The position numbers and the translations under genes are program-made. Below the pieces are notes generated by a model. That model was not told the DNA's origin and did not search any database. It was given only the letters and a program-made list of their open reading frames with translations. 64,000 bases of DNA from Rhipicephalus microplus (taxonomy: Eukaryota > Arthropoda > Arachnida > Ixodida > Ixodidae). This document shows positions 23,411 through 36,495 of this stretch, in pieces. The stretch is taken from positions 140,059,319 to 140,123,318 of the forward strand of contig NC_134707.1 of assembly GCF_043290135.1 (NCBI RefSeq), written 5' to 3'. Positions within the stretch are counted from its first letter, which is position 1, and every line of letters begins with the position of its first letter.

Positions 23411-26400
23411 AATCTCTAGTTGTGGAGTTTGTAGTTGTGGAGTATCTAGTTGTGGTGTTTCAAGTTGTGGAGTTTATAGCTGTGGAGTTTCTAGTTGCGG
23501 AGTTTCTAGTGGCAGAGTTTCTAGCTGCGGAGTTTTCTAGTTGTGGAGATTCTATTGGCGGAGTTTCAAGTTGTGGAGTTTCTAGTTGTGGGGTTTCTAG
23601 CTGTGTAGTTTCTAGTTGCGGAGTTTCTAGTTGCAGAGTTTCTAGTTGCGGAGTTTCTAGTTGCAGAGATTCTAGTTGTGGAGTTTCTAGTTGGGGAGTT
23701 TCTAGTTGTTGAGTTTCTAGCTGTGGAGTTTCTAGTCGCGGAGTTTCTAGTTGCGGAGTTTCTAGATGCAGAGTTTCTAGTTGTGGAGTTTCTAGTGTTG
23801 GAGTTTTAGTTGTGGAGTTTCAAGTTGTGAAATTTCAAGTTGTGGAATTTATAGGTGTCGAGTTTTTAGTTGTTGAGTGTCTAGTTGTGGAGTTTCTAGT
23901 TGCGGAGTTTCTAGTTGTGGAGTTTCTAGTTGTGGAGTTTTGAGTTGCGGAGTTTCTGGTTGCGGAGTTTCAGGTTGTGGAGTTTCTAGTGGTGGAGTTG
24001 GTAGTTGTGGAGTATCTTGTTGTGGAGTTTCAAGTTGAGGAGTTTTTAGTTGCGGATTTCGAAGTTGTAGAGTTCCTAGTTGTGGAGTTTCTAGTGGTGG
24101 AGTTTCTAGTTGTTGAGTTTCTAGTTGCTGAGTTTCTAGTCGCGAAGTCTCAAATTGTGGAGTTTCTAGCTGTGGATTTTGAAGTTGTAGAGTTCCTAGT
24201 TGCGGAGTGTCTAGATGGAAGTTTCTAGTTGTTGAGTTTCTAGTTGACGAGTTTCTATTTGCGAAGTCTTAAGTTGTGGAGTTTCTAGCTGTGGAGTTTC
24301 TAGTTGCGGAGTTTGTAGCTGCGGAGTTTCTAGTTGCAGAGTTTCTAGTTGTGGAGATTCTAGTGTCCGAGTTTCTTGTTGCGAAGTCTCAAATTGTGGA
24401 GTTTCTAGTTGTAGAGTTTCTAGTTGTGGAATTTGTAGTTGTGGAGTATCGTGTTGTGCAGTCTCTAGTTGTTGAGTTGCTAGTTGTGAAGTATATAGTT
24501 GTGGGGTTTCTAGCTGTGGAGTTTATAGTTGCGGAGTTTCTAGTTGCAAAGTTTCTAGTTGCGGAATTTCTAGTTGCAGAGATTCTAGTTGGGGAGTTTC
24601 TAGTTGGGGAGTTTCTAGTTGCGGAGTTTCTAGTTGTGGAGTTTCTAGTTGCGGAATTTGTAGTTGTGGAGTATCTAGTTTTGTTGTTTCAAGTTGTGGA
24701 GTCTGTAGTTGTGGAGTATCTATATGTTGGGTTTCAAGTTGTGGAGTTTCTAGCTGTGGAGTTTCTAGTGGTTGAGTTTACAGTTGACGAGTTTCTATTT
24801 GCGAAGTCTCAAGTTGTGGAGTTTCTAGCTGTAAAGTTTCTAGTTGCAGAATTTCTAGTTGCGAAGTTTCCAGTTGTGGAGTTTCCAGTTGTGGAAATTC
24901 AATCTGTGTAGTTTCTAGTTGTGGAGTCTCAATTTTTTAGTTCCTAGTTGTGGAGTCTCTAGTTGTCGCGTTTCTAGTTGTGGAGTGTCTATTTTTGGAG
25001 TTTCTAGTTGTGAAGTTTCTAGTTGTGGAGTTTCTAGTTGGAGTTTTTAGTTTTCGAGCTTCTAGTTGTAGATTTTCTATTTGCAGAGTTCCTCGTTGTT
25101 GGGTTGCTAGTTGTGAAAATTCTAGCTGTGGAGTTTCTACTTATGGAATCTCTAGTCGAGGAGTTTCTATTTGTGTAGTTTCTATCTGAGGAGTTTTTAA
25201 ATGCAAAGTCTCTAGTTGTGCAGTCTCTAGTTGTGGAGTTTCTAGTTGTGGAGTTTCTTGTTGGGTGGTTTCTAGTTGTGAAGTTTCTAGTTGTGGATTT
25301 TCTAGTTGCGGAGTTTCTAGTTGCGGAGTTTCCAGTTGGGGAGTCTCTACTTGAGTTTATAGTTGTGGATTTTCTAGTTGCAGAGTTTCGATTTGCAGAG
25401 TTTCAAGTTGTGGAGTTTCTAGTTGGAGTTTTTAGTTTTCGAGTTTCTAGTTGTAGATTTTCTATTTGCAGAGTTCCTAGTTGTGGAGTTTCTAGTTGTG
25501 GGGTTTCTAGTTGTGGAGTTTCTTGTTGGGGAGTTCCTAGTTGCGGTGTTTCCAGTTGGGGAGTTTCTACTTGGGTTAATAGTTGTGGAATTTCTAGTTG
25601 CAGAGTTTCGAGTGGCGGAGTTTCAAGTTGTGGAGTTTCTAGTTGCGGAGTTTCTAGTTGCGGAGTTTCTAGCTGCGGAGTTTCTAGTTGCGGAGTCTCT
25701 AGTTGTGCAGTCTCTAGTTGTTGAGTTTTTAGTTGTGAAGTTTATAGTTGAGGGGTTTCTAGCTGTGGAGTTTCTAGTTGCGGAGTTTCTATTTGCAGAG
25801 TTTCTAGTTGCGGAGTTTTTAGCTGCAGAGTTTCTAGTTGTGGAGTTTCTAGTTGTGGAGTTTCTAGTTGTGGAGTTTTAGTTGTGGCGTTTCCAGTTGA
25901 GGAATTTATAGGTGTGGAGTTTGTAGTTGTTGAGTTTCTGGTTGTCGGGTTTCTAGTTGCAGAATTTCTAGTTGTGGAGTGTCTAGTTGTGGAGCTTTTA
26001 GTTGAAGAGTCTCTAGTTGTTGAGTCTCTAGCTGTGGAAATTCTAGTTGTGGCGTTTCTAGTTGAAGAGTTTGTTGTTGCGGAGTTTCAAGATGGTGTTT
26101 TTCTAGTTGTAGAGTTTCTGGCTGTGGAGTTTCCAGTTGCGGAGTTTCTAGTAGTGGAGTTTCTAGTTCTGAGGTTTGTAGTTGTGGAGTTTCAAGTGAT
26201 AGAGTTTCTAGTTGTGGAATCTCTAGTTGTGGAGTTTCTAGTTGTGGAGTATCTAAATGCGAACTCTAAAGTTGTGGAGTTTCTAGTTGTGGGGTTTCTA
26301 GCTGAGGAGTTTTTAGTTGTTGAGTTTCTAGTTGACGAGTTTCTATTTGCGAAGACTCAAGTGTTGGAGTTTCTAGCTGTGGAGTTTCTAGTTGCGGAGT

Positions 26401-29400
26401 TTGTAGTTGCGGAGTTACTAGTTGCAGAGTTTCTAGTTGTGGAGATTCTATTTGCCGAGTTTCTTGTTGCGAAGTCTCAAGTTTTGGAGTTTCAAGCTGT
26501 GGAGTTTCTAGTTGCGGAGTTTCTAGTTGTGGAGTTTCTAGTTTTGGAGTTTCTAGTTGTGGAATTTGTAGTTGTGGAGTATCTAGTTGTGGTGTTTCAA
26601 GTTGTGGAGTTTCTAGCTGTTGAGTTTCTAGTTGCGGAGTTTCTAGTGGCAGAGTTTCTAGCTGCGGAGTTTTCTAGTTGTGGAGATTCTAGTGGCGGAG
26701 TTTCAAGTTGTGGAGTTTTTAGTTGTGGGGTTTCTAGCTGTGTAGTTTCTAGTTGCGGAGTTTCTAGTTGCAGAGTTTCTAGCTTTGGAGTTTCTAGTCG
26801 CGGAGTTTCTAGTTGCGGAGTTTCTAGTCGCGGAGTTTCTGGTTGCAGAGTTTCTAGTTGCGGAGTTTCTAGATGCAGAGTTTCTAGTTGTGGAGTTTCT
26901 AGTTGTGGAGTTTTAGTTGTGGAGTTTAAAGTTGTGGAATTTCAAGTTCTGGAATTTATAGGTGTCGAGTTTCTAGTTGTTGAGTGTCTAGTTGTGGAGT
27001 TTCTAGTTGCGGAGTTTCTAGTTGTGGAGTTTCTACTTGTGGAGTTTCTAGTTGTGGAGTTTTGAGTTGCGGAGCTTCTGGTTGCGGAGTTTCAGGTTGT
27101 GGAGTTTCTAGTGGTGGAGTTGGTAGTTGTGGAGTATCTTGTTGTGGAGTTTCAAGTTGAGGAGTTTCTAGTTGTTGAGTTTCTCGTTGCTGAGTTTCTA
27201 GTCGCGAAGTCTCAAATTGTGGAGTTTCTAGCTGTGGATTTTGAAGTTGTAGAGTTCCTAGTTGCGGAGTGTCTAGATGGAAGTTTCTAGTTGTTGATTT
27301 TCTTGTTGACGAGTTTCTTTTTGCGAAGTCTCAAGTTGTGGAGTTTCTAGCTGTGGAGTTTCTAGTTGCGGAGTTTGTAGCTGCGGAGTTTCTAGTTGCA
27401 GAGTTTCTAGTTGTGGAGATTCTAGTGTCCGAGTTTCTTGTTGCGAAGTCTCAAGTTGTGGAGTTTCTAGCTGTGGAGTTTCTAGTTGCGGAGTTTCTAG
27501 TTGCGGAGTTTCTAGTTGCGGAGTTTCTAGTTGTGGAGTTTCTAGTTGTGGAATTTGTAGTTGTGGAGTATCGTATTGTGGTGTTTCAAGTTGTGGAGGT
27601 TCTAGCTGTGGAGTTTCTAGTTGTGGAGTTTCTAGTTGCAGAGTTTCTAGTTGCGGAGTTTTCTAGTTGTGGAGATTCTAGTGGCGGAGTTTCAAGTTGT
27701 GGGGTTTCTAGTTGCGGAGTTACTAGCTGTGGAGTTTGTAGTGGCGGAGTCTCTAGTTGTGCAGTCTCTAGTTGTTGAGTTGGTAGTTGTGAAGTATATA
27801 GTTGTGGGGTTTCTAGCTGTGGAGTTTCTAGTTGCGGAGTTTCTAGTTGCAAAGTTTCTAGTTGCGGAATTTCTAGTTGCAGAGATTCTAGTTGGGGAGT
27901 TTCTAGTTGGGGAGTTTCTAGTTGCGGAGTTTCTAGTTGTGGAGTTTCTAGTTGCGGAATTCGTAGTTGTGGAGTATCTAGTTTTGGTGTTTCAAGTTGT
28001 GGAGTCTGTAGTTGTGGAGTATCTATATGTTGGGTTTCAAGTTGTGGAGTTTCTAGCTGTGGAGTTTCTAGTGGTTGAGTTTACAGTTGACGAGTTTCTA
28101 TTTGCGAAGTCTCAAGTTGTGGAGTTTCTAGCAGTAAAGTTTCTAGTTGCAGAGTTTCTAGTTGCGAAGTTTCCAGTTGTGGAGTTTCCAGTTGTGGAAA
28201 TTCAATCTGTGTAGTTTCTAGTTGTGGAGTCTCAATTTTGGAGTTCCTAGTTGTGGAGTCTCTAGTTGTCGAGTTTATAGTTGTGGAGTGTCTATTTGTG
28301 GAGTTTCTAGTTGTGAAGTTTCTAGTTTTGGAGTTTCTAGTTGGAGTTTTTAGTTTTCGAGCTTCTAGTTGTAGATTTTCTATTTGCAGAGTTCCTCGTT
28401 GTTGGGTTTCTAGTTGTGGAAATTCTAGCTGTGGAGTTTCTACGTATGGAATCTCTAGTCGAGGAGTTTCCAGTTGTGTAGTTTCTATCTGAGGAATTTC
28501 TAAATGCAAAGTCTCTAGTTGTGCAGTCTCTAGTTGTGGAGTTCTAGTTGTGGAGTTTCTTGTTGGGGAGTTTCTAGTTTTGAAGTTTCTAGTTGTGGAT
28601 TTTCTAGTTGCGGAGTTTCTAGTTGCGGAGTTTCCAGTTGGGGAGTTTCTACTTGAGTTTATAGTTGTGGAGTTTCTAGTTGTGGAGTTTGTTGTTGCAG
28701 AGTTTCGATTTGCAGAGTTTCAAGTTGTGGAGTTTCTAGTTGGAGTTTTTAGTTTTCGAGTTCCTAGTTGTAGATTTTCTATTTGCAGAGTTCCTAGTTG
28801 TGGAGTTTCTAGTTGTGGGGTTTCTAGTTGTGGAAATTCTAGCTGTGGAGTTTCTACTTATGAAATCTCTAGTTGTGGAGTTTCTAGTTGTGGAGTTTCT
28901 AGTTATGGAGTTTCTAGTTGCGGAGTTTCTAGTTGCGGAGTTTCCAGTTGGGGAGTTTCTACTTGGGTTTATAGTTGTGGAATTTCGAGTTGCAGAGTTT
29001 CGAGTTGGGGAGTTTCAAATTGTGGAGTTTCTAGTTGCGGAGTTTCTAGTTGCGGAGTTTCTAGCTGCGGAGTTTCTAGTTGCGGAGTCTCTAGTTGTGC
29101 AGTCTCTAGTTGTTGAGTTTCTAGTTGTGAAGTTTATAGTTGAGGGGTTTCTAGCTGTGGAGTTTCTAGTTGCGGAGTTTCTATTTGCATAGTTTCTAGT
29201 TGCGGAGTTTTTAGCTGCAGAGTTTCTAGTTGTGGAGTTTCTAGTTGTGGAGTTTCTAGTTGTGGAGTTTTAGTTGTGGCGTTTCCAGTTGAGGAATTTA
29301 TAGGTGTGGAGTTTGTAGTTGTTGAGTTTCTAGTTGTCGGGTTTCTAGTTGCAGAATTTCTAGTTGTGGAGTGTCTAGTTGTGGAGCTTTTAGTTGAAGA

Positions 29401-31711
29401 GTCTCTAGTTGTTGAGTCTCTAGCTGTGAAAATTCTAGTTGTGGAGTTTCTAGTTGAAGAGTTTGTTGTTGCGGAGTTTCTAGATGGTGTTTTTCTAGTT
29501 GTAGGGTTTCTGGCTGTGGAGTTTAGAGGTGCGGAGTTTCTAGTTGTCGAGTTTCTAGTTGTGAGGTTTGTAGTTGTGGAGTTTCTAGTGGTAGAGTTTC
29601 TAGTTGTGGAATCTCTAGTTGTGGAGTTTCTAGTTGTGGAGTATCTAAATGCGAACTCTCAAGTTGTGGAGTTTCTAGTTGTGGAGTTTCTAGCTGTGGA
29701 GTTTTTAGTTGTTGAGTTTCTAGTTGACGAGTTTCTATTTGCGAAGTCTCAAGTGTTGGAGTTTCTAGCTGTGGAGTTTCTAGTTGCGGAGTTTGTAGTT
29801 GCGGAGTTTCTAGTTGCAGAGTTTCTAGTTGTGGAGATTCTATTTGCCGAGTTTCTTGTTGCGAAATCTCAAGTTGTGGAGTTTCTAGCTGTGGAGTTTC
29901 TAGTTGCGGAGTTTCTAGTGGCAGAGTTTCTAGCTGCGGAGTTTTCTAGTTGTGGAGATTCTAGTGGCGGAGTTTCAAGTTGTGGAGTTTCTAGTTGCGG
30001 AGTCTCTAGTTGTGCAGTCTCTAGTTGTTGAGTTGCTAGTTGTGAAGTTTCTAATGTGGGGTTTCTAGCTGTGTAGTTTCTAGTTGCGGAGTTTCTAGTT
30101 GCAGAGTTTCTAGTTGCGGAGTTTCTAGTTGCAGAGATTCTAGTTGTGGAGTTTCTAGTTGGGGAGTTTCTAGTTGTTGAGTTTCTAGCTGTGGAGTTTC
30201 TAGTCGCGGAGTTTCTAGTTGCGGAGTTTCTAGTCGCGGAGTTTCTGGTTGCAGAGTTTCTAGTTGCGGAGTTTCTAGATGCAGAGTTTCTAGTTGTGGA
30301 GTTTCTAGTTGTGGAGTTTTAGTTGTGGAGTTTCAAGTTGTGGAATTTCAAGTTGTGGAATTTATAGGTGTCGAGTTTCTAGTTGTTGAGTGTCTAGTTG
30401 TGGAGTTTCTAGTTGCGGAGTTTCTAGTTGTGGAGTTTCTACTTGTGGAGTTTCTAGTTGTGGAGTTTTGAGCTGCGGAGTTTCTGGTGTCGGAGTTTCA
30501 GGTTGTGGAGTTTCTAGTGGTGGAGTTTCTAGTTGTGGAGTCTCTAGTTGTGGAGTTTCTAGCTGTGGAGTTTCTAGTGGTTGAGTTTTCAGTTGACGAG
30601 TTTCTATTTGCGAAGTCTCAACTTGTGGAGTTTCTAGCTGTAAAGTTTCTAGTTGCAGAGTTTCTAGTTGCGAAGTTTCCAGTTGTGGAGTTTCCAGTTG
30701 TGGAAATTCAATCTGTGTAGTTTATAGTTGTGGAGTCTCAATTTTGGAGTTCCTAGTTGTGGAGTCTCTAGTTGTCGAGTTTCGAGTTGTGGAGTGTCTA
30801 TTTGTGGAGTTTCTAGTTGTGAAGTTTCTAGTTGTGGAGTATCTAGTTGGAGTTTTTAGATTTCGAGCTTCTAGTTGTAGATTTTCTATTTGCAGAGTTC
30901 CTCGTTGTTGGGTTTCTAGTTGTGGAAATTCTAGCTGTGGAGTTTCTACTTATGGAATCTTTAGTCGAGGAGTTTCTAGTTGTGTAGTTTCTATCTGAGG
31001 AGTTTCCAAATGCAAAGTCTCTAGTTGTGCAGTCTCTAGTTGTGGAGTTTCTAGTTGTGGAGTTTCTTGTTGGGGAGTTTCTAGTTGTGAAGTTTCTAGT
31101 TGTGGATTTTCTAGTTGCGGATTTTCTAGTTGCGGAGTTTCCAGTTGGGGAGTTTCTACTTGAGTTTATTGTTGTGGATTTTCTAGTTGCAGAGTTTCGA
31201 TTTGCAGAGATTCAAGTTGTGGAGTTTCTAGTTGGAGTTTTTAGTTTTCGAGTTTCTAGTTGTAGATTTTCTATTTGCAGAGTTCCTAGTTGTGGAGTTT
31301 CTAGTTGTGGGGTTTCTAGTTGTGGAAATTCTAGCTGTGGAGTTTCTACTTATGAAATCTCTAGTTGTGGAGTTTCTATTTGTGGAGATTCTAGTTGTGG
31401 AGTTTCTTGTTGGGGAGTTTCTAGTTGCGGAGTTTCTAGTTGCGGAGTTTCTAGTTGGGGAGTTTCTACTTGGGTTTATAGTTGTGGAATTTCTAGTTGC
31501 AGAGTTTCGAGTTGCGGAGTTTGAAGTTGTGGAGTTTCTAGTTGCGGAGTTTCTAGTTGCGGAGTCTCTAGTTGTGCAGCCTCTAGTTGTTGAGTTTCTA
31601 GTTGTGAAGTTTATAGTTGAGGGGTTTTTAGCTGTGGAGTTTCTAGTTGCGGAGTTTCTATTTGCAGAGTTTCTAGTTGCGGAGTTTTTAGCTGCAGAGC
31701 TTCTAGTTGTG

Positions 31712-32832
31712 GTTTCTAGTTGTGGAGTTTCTAGTTGTGGAGTTTTAGTTGTGGCGTTTCCAGTTGAGGAATTTATAGGTGTGGAGTTTGTAGTTGTTGA
31801 GTTTCTAGTTGTCGGGTTTCTAGTTGCAGAATTTCTAGTTGTGGAGTGTCTAGTTGTGGAGCTTTTAGTTGAAGAGTCTCTAGTTGTTGAGTCTCTAGCT
31901 GTGGAAATTCTTGTTGTGGAGTTTCTAGTTGAAGAGTTTGTTGTTGCGGAGTTTCTAGATGGTGTTTTTCTAGCTGTAGAGTTTCTGGCTGTGGAGTTTA
32001 GAGGTGCGGAGTTTCTCGTTGTGGAGTTTCTAGTTGTGAGGTTTGTAGTTGTGGAGTTTCTAGTGGTAGAGTTTCTAGTTGTGGGGTTTCTTGTTGTGGA
32101 GTTTCTAGTTGTGGAGTTTTAGTTGTGGCGTTTCCAGTTGAGGAATTTATAGGTGTGGAGTTTGTAGTTGTTGAGTTTCCGGTTGTCGGGTTTCTAGTTG
32201 CAGAATTTCTAGTTGTGGAGTGTCTAGTTGTGGAGCTTTTAGTTGAAGAGTCTCTAGTTGTTGAGTCTCTAGCTGTTGAAATTCTAGTTGTGGAGTTTCT
32301 AGTTGAATAGTTTGTTGTTGCGGAGTTTCTAGATGGTGTTTTTCTAGTTGTAGAGTTTCTGGATGTGGAGTTTCCAGTTGCGGAGTTTCTAGTTGTGCAG
32401 TTTCTAGTTGTGAGGTTTGTAGTTGTGGAGTTTCTAGTGGTAGAGTTTCTAGTTGTGGGGTTTCTAGTTGTGGAGTTTCTAGTTGTGGAGTTTTAGTTGT
32501 GGCGTTTCCAGTTGAGGAATTTATAGGTGTGGAGTTTGTAGTTGTTGAGTTTCTGGTTGTCGGGTTTCTAGTTGCAGAATTTCTAGTTGGGGAGTGTCTA
32601 GTTGTGGAGCTTTTAGTTGAAGAGTCTCTAGTTGTTGAGTCTCTAGCTGTTGAAATTCTAGTTGTGCAGTTTCTAGTTGAATAGTTTGTTGTTGCGGAGT
32701 TTCTAGATGGTGTTTTTCTAGTTGTAGAGTTTCTGGCTGTGGAGTTTCCAGTTGCGGAGTTTCTAGTTGTGCAGTTTCTAGTTGTGAGGTTTGTAGTTGT
32801 GGAGTTTCTAGTGGTAGAGTTTCTAGTTGTGG
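31712..32832 (+). repeat. 374-bp tandem triplication (copy 2 of the 9.4-kb HOR)
   Basis: Same structure as the triplet 9,422 bp upstream, with markers at 31,751, 32,125 and 32,499. The internal differences between the three sub-copies are the same ones, so the triplet was carried along as part of the larger unit. The partial third copy of the 9.4-kb HOR ends before reaching this point. Confidence 0.88.
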
Positions 32833-35800
32833 AATCTCTAGTTGTGGAGTTTGTAGTTGTGGAGTATCTAGTTGTGGTGTTTCAAGTTGTGGAGTTTATA
32901 GCTGTGGAGTTTCTAGTTGCGGAGTTTCTAGTGGCAGAGTTTCTAGCTGCGGAGTTTTCTAGTTGTGGAGATTCTATTGGCGGAGTTTCAAGTTGTGGAG
33001 TTTCTAGTTGTGGGGTTTCTAGCTGTGTAGTTTCTAGTTGCGGAGTTTCTAGTTGCAGAGTTTCTAGTTGCGGAGTTTCTAGTTGCAGAGATTCTAGTTG
33101 TGGAGTTTCTAGTTGGGGAGTTTCTAGTTGTTGAGTTTCTAGCTGTGGAGTTTCTAGTCGCGGAGTTTCTAGTTGCGGAGTTTCTAGATGCAGAGTTTCT
33201 AGTTGTGGAGTTTCTAGTGTTGGAGTTTTAGTTGTGGAGTTTCAAGTTGTGAAATTTCAAGTTGTGGAATTTATAGGTGTCGAGTTTTTAGTTGTTGAGT
33301 GTCTAGTTGTGGAGTTTCTAGTTGCGGAGTTTCTAGTTGTGGAGTTTCTAGTTGTGGAGTTTTGAGTTGCGGAGTTTCTGGTTGCGGAGTTTCAGGTTGT
33401 GGAGTTTCTAGTGGTGGAGTTGGTAGTTGTGGAGTATCTTGTTGTGGAGTTTCAAGTTGAGGAGTTTTTAGTTGCGGATTTCGAAGTTGTAGAGTTCCTA
33501 GTTGTGGAGTTTCTAGTGGTGGAGTTTCTAGTTGTTGAGTTTCTAGTTGCTGAGTTTCTAGTCGCGAAGTCTCAAATTGTGGAGTTTCTAGCTGTGGATT
33601 TTGAAGTTGTAGAGTTCCTAGTTGCGGAGTGTCTAGATGGAAGTTTCTAGTTGTTGAGTTTCTAGTTGACGAGTTTCTATTTGCGAAGTCTTAAGTTGTG
33701 GAGTTTCTAGCTGTGGAGTTTCTAGTTGCGGAGTTTGTAGCTGCGGAGTTTCTAGTTGCAGAGTTTCTAGTTGTGGAGATTCTAGTGTCCGAGTTTCTTG
33801 TTGCGAAGTCTCAAATTGTGGAGTTTCTAGTTGTGGAGTTTCTAGTTGTGGAATTTGTAGTTGTGGAGTATCGTGTTGTGCAGTCTCTAGTTGTTGAGTT
33901 GCTAGTTGTGAAGTATATAGTTGTGGGGTTTCTAGCTGTGGAGTTTATAGTTGCGGAGTTTCTAGTTGCAAAGTTTCTAGTTGCGGAATTTCTAGTTGCA
34001 GAGATTCTAGTTGGGGAGTTTCTAGTTGGGGAGTTTCTAGTTGCGGAGTTTCTAGTTGTGGAGTTTCTAGTTGCGGAATTTGTAGTTGTGGAGTATCTAG
34101 TTTTGTTGTTTCAAGTTGTGGAGTCTGTAGTTGTGGAGTATCTATATGTTGGGTTTCAAGTTGTGGAGTTTCTAGCTGTGGAGTTTCTAGTGGTTGAGTT
34201 TACAGTTGACGAGTTTCTATTTGCGAAGTCTCAAGTTGTGGAGTTTCTAGCTGTAAAGTTTCTAGTTGCAGAATTTCTAGTTGCGAAGTTTCCAGTTGTG
34301 GAGTTTCCAGTTGTGGAAATTCAATCTGTGTAGTTTCTAGTTGTGGAGTCTCAATTTTTTAGTTCCTAGTTGTGGAGTCTCTAGTTGTCGCGTTTCTAGT
34401 TGTGGAGTGTCTATTTTTGGAGTTTCTAGTTGTGAAGTTTCTAGTTGTGGAGTTTCTAGTTGGAGTTTTTAGTTTTCGAGCTTCTAGTTGTAGATTTTCT
34501 ATTTGCAGAGTTCCTCGTTGTTGGGTTGCTAGTTGTGAAAATTCTAGCTGTGGAGTTTCTACTTATGGAATCTCTAGTCGAGGAGTTTCTATTTGTGTAG
34601 TTTCTATCTGAGGAGTTTTTAAATGCAAAGTCTCTAGTTGTGCAGTCTCTAGTTGTGGAGTTTCTAGTTGTGGAGTTTCTTGTTGGGTGGTTTCTAGTTG
34701 TGAAGTTTCTAGTTGTGGATTTTCTAGTTGCGGAGTTTCTAGTTGCGGAGTTTCCAGTTGGGGAGTCTCTACTTGAGTTTATAGTTGTGGATTTTCTAGT
34801 TGCAGAGTTTCGATTTGCAGAGTTTCAAGTTGTGGAGTTTCTAGTTGGAGTTTTTAGTTTTCGAGTTTCTAGTTGTAGATTTTCTATTTGCAGAGTTCCT
34901 AGTTGTGGAGTTTCTAGTTGTGGGATTTCTAGTTGTGGAGTTTCTTGTTGGGGAGTTCCTAGTTGCGGAGTTTCCAGTTGGGGAGTTTCTACTTGGGTTA
35001 ATAGTTGTGGAATTTCTAGTTGCAGAGTTTCGAGTGGCGGAGTTTCAAGTTGTGGAGTTTCTAGTTGCGGAGTTTCTAGTTGCGGAGTTTCTAGCTGCGG
35101 AGTTTCTAGTTGCGGAGTCTCTAGTTGTGCAGTCTCTAGTTGTTGAGTTTTTAGTTGTGAAGTTTATAGTTGAGGGGTTTCTAGCTGTGGAGTTTCTAGT
35201 TGCGGAGTTTCTATTTGCAGAGTTTCTAGTTGCGGAGTTTTTAGCTGCAGAGTTTCTAGTTGTGGAGTTTCTAGTTGTGGAGTTTCTAGTTGTGGAGTTT
35301 TAGTTGTGGCGTTTCCAGTTGAGGAATTTATAGGTGTGGAGTTTGTAGTTGTTGAGTTTCTGGTTGTCGGGTTTCTAGTTGCAGAATTTCTAGTTGTGGA
35401 GTGTCTAGTTGTGGAGCTTTTAGTTGAAGAGTCTCTAGTTGTTGAGTCTCTAGCTGTGGAAATTCTAGTTGTGGCGTTTCTAGTTGAAGAGTTTGTTGTT
35501 GCGGAGTTTCAAGATGGTGTTTTTCTAGTTGTAGAGTTTCTGGCTGTGGAGTTTCCAGTTGCGGAGTTTCTAGTAGTGGAGTTTCTAGTTCTGAGGTTTG
35601 TAGTTGTGGAGTTTCAAGTGATAGAGTTTCTAGTTGTGGAATCTCTAGTTGTGGAGTTTCTAGTTGTGGAGTATCTAAATGCGAACTCTAAAGTTGTGGA
35701 GTTTCTAGTTGTGGGGTTTCTAGCTGAGGAGTTTTTAGTTGTTGAGTTTCTAGTTGACGAGTTTCTATTTGCGAAGACTCAAGTGTTGGAGTTTCTAGCT

Positions 35801-36469
35801 GTGGAGTTTCTAGTTGCGGAGTTTGTAGTTGCGGAGTTACTAGTTGCAGAGTTTCTAGTTGTGGAGATTCTATTTGCCGAGTTTCTTGTTGCGAAGTCTC
35901 AAGTTTTAGAGTTTCAAGCTGTGGAGTTTCTAGTTGCGGAGTTTCTAGTTGTGGAGTTTCTAGTTTTGGAGTTTCTAGTTGTGGAATTTGTAGTTGTGGA
36001 GTATCTAGTTGTGGTGTTTCAAGTTGTGGAGTTTCTAGCTGTTGAGTTTCTAGTTGCGGAGTTTCTAGTGGCAGAGTTTCTAGCTGCGGAGTTTTCTAGT
36101 TGTGGAGATTCTAGTGGCGGAGTTTCAAGTTGTGGAGTTTTTAGTTGTGGGGTTTCTAGCTGTGTAGTTTCTAGTTGCGGAGTTTCTAGTTGCAGAGTTT
36201 CTAGCTTTGGAGTTTCTAGTCGCGGAGTTTCTAGTTGCGGAGTTTCTAGTCGCGGAGTTTCTGGTTGCAGAGTTTCTAGTTGCGGAGTTTCTAGATGCAG
36301 AGTTTCTAGTTGTGGAGTTTCTAGTTGTGGAGTTTTAGTTGTGGAGTTTAAAGTTGTGGAATTTCAAGTTCTGGAATTTATAGGTGTCGAGTTTCTAGTT
36401 GTTGAGTGTCTAGTTGTGGAGTTTCTAGTTGCGGAGTTTCTAGTTGTGGAGCTTCTACTTGTGGAGTTT

Positions 36470-36495
36470 CTAGTTGTGGAGTTTCTAGTTGCAGA
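36470..36495 (+). other. Site of a 329-bp in-register deletion
   Basis: Relative to copy 2, sequence corresponding to about 27,060-27,389 is missing here. The join keeps the satellite register: 329 equals 21 units of 15 plus the 14-bp CTAGATGGAAGTTT unit that lies in the lost stretch. The deletion removes a TGA that closes the frame at 27,063-27,065 in copy 2, and so merges two frames into one 521-codon frame (35,306-36,871). Unequal exchange or slippage between units would explain it. Confidence 0.85.
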
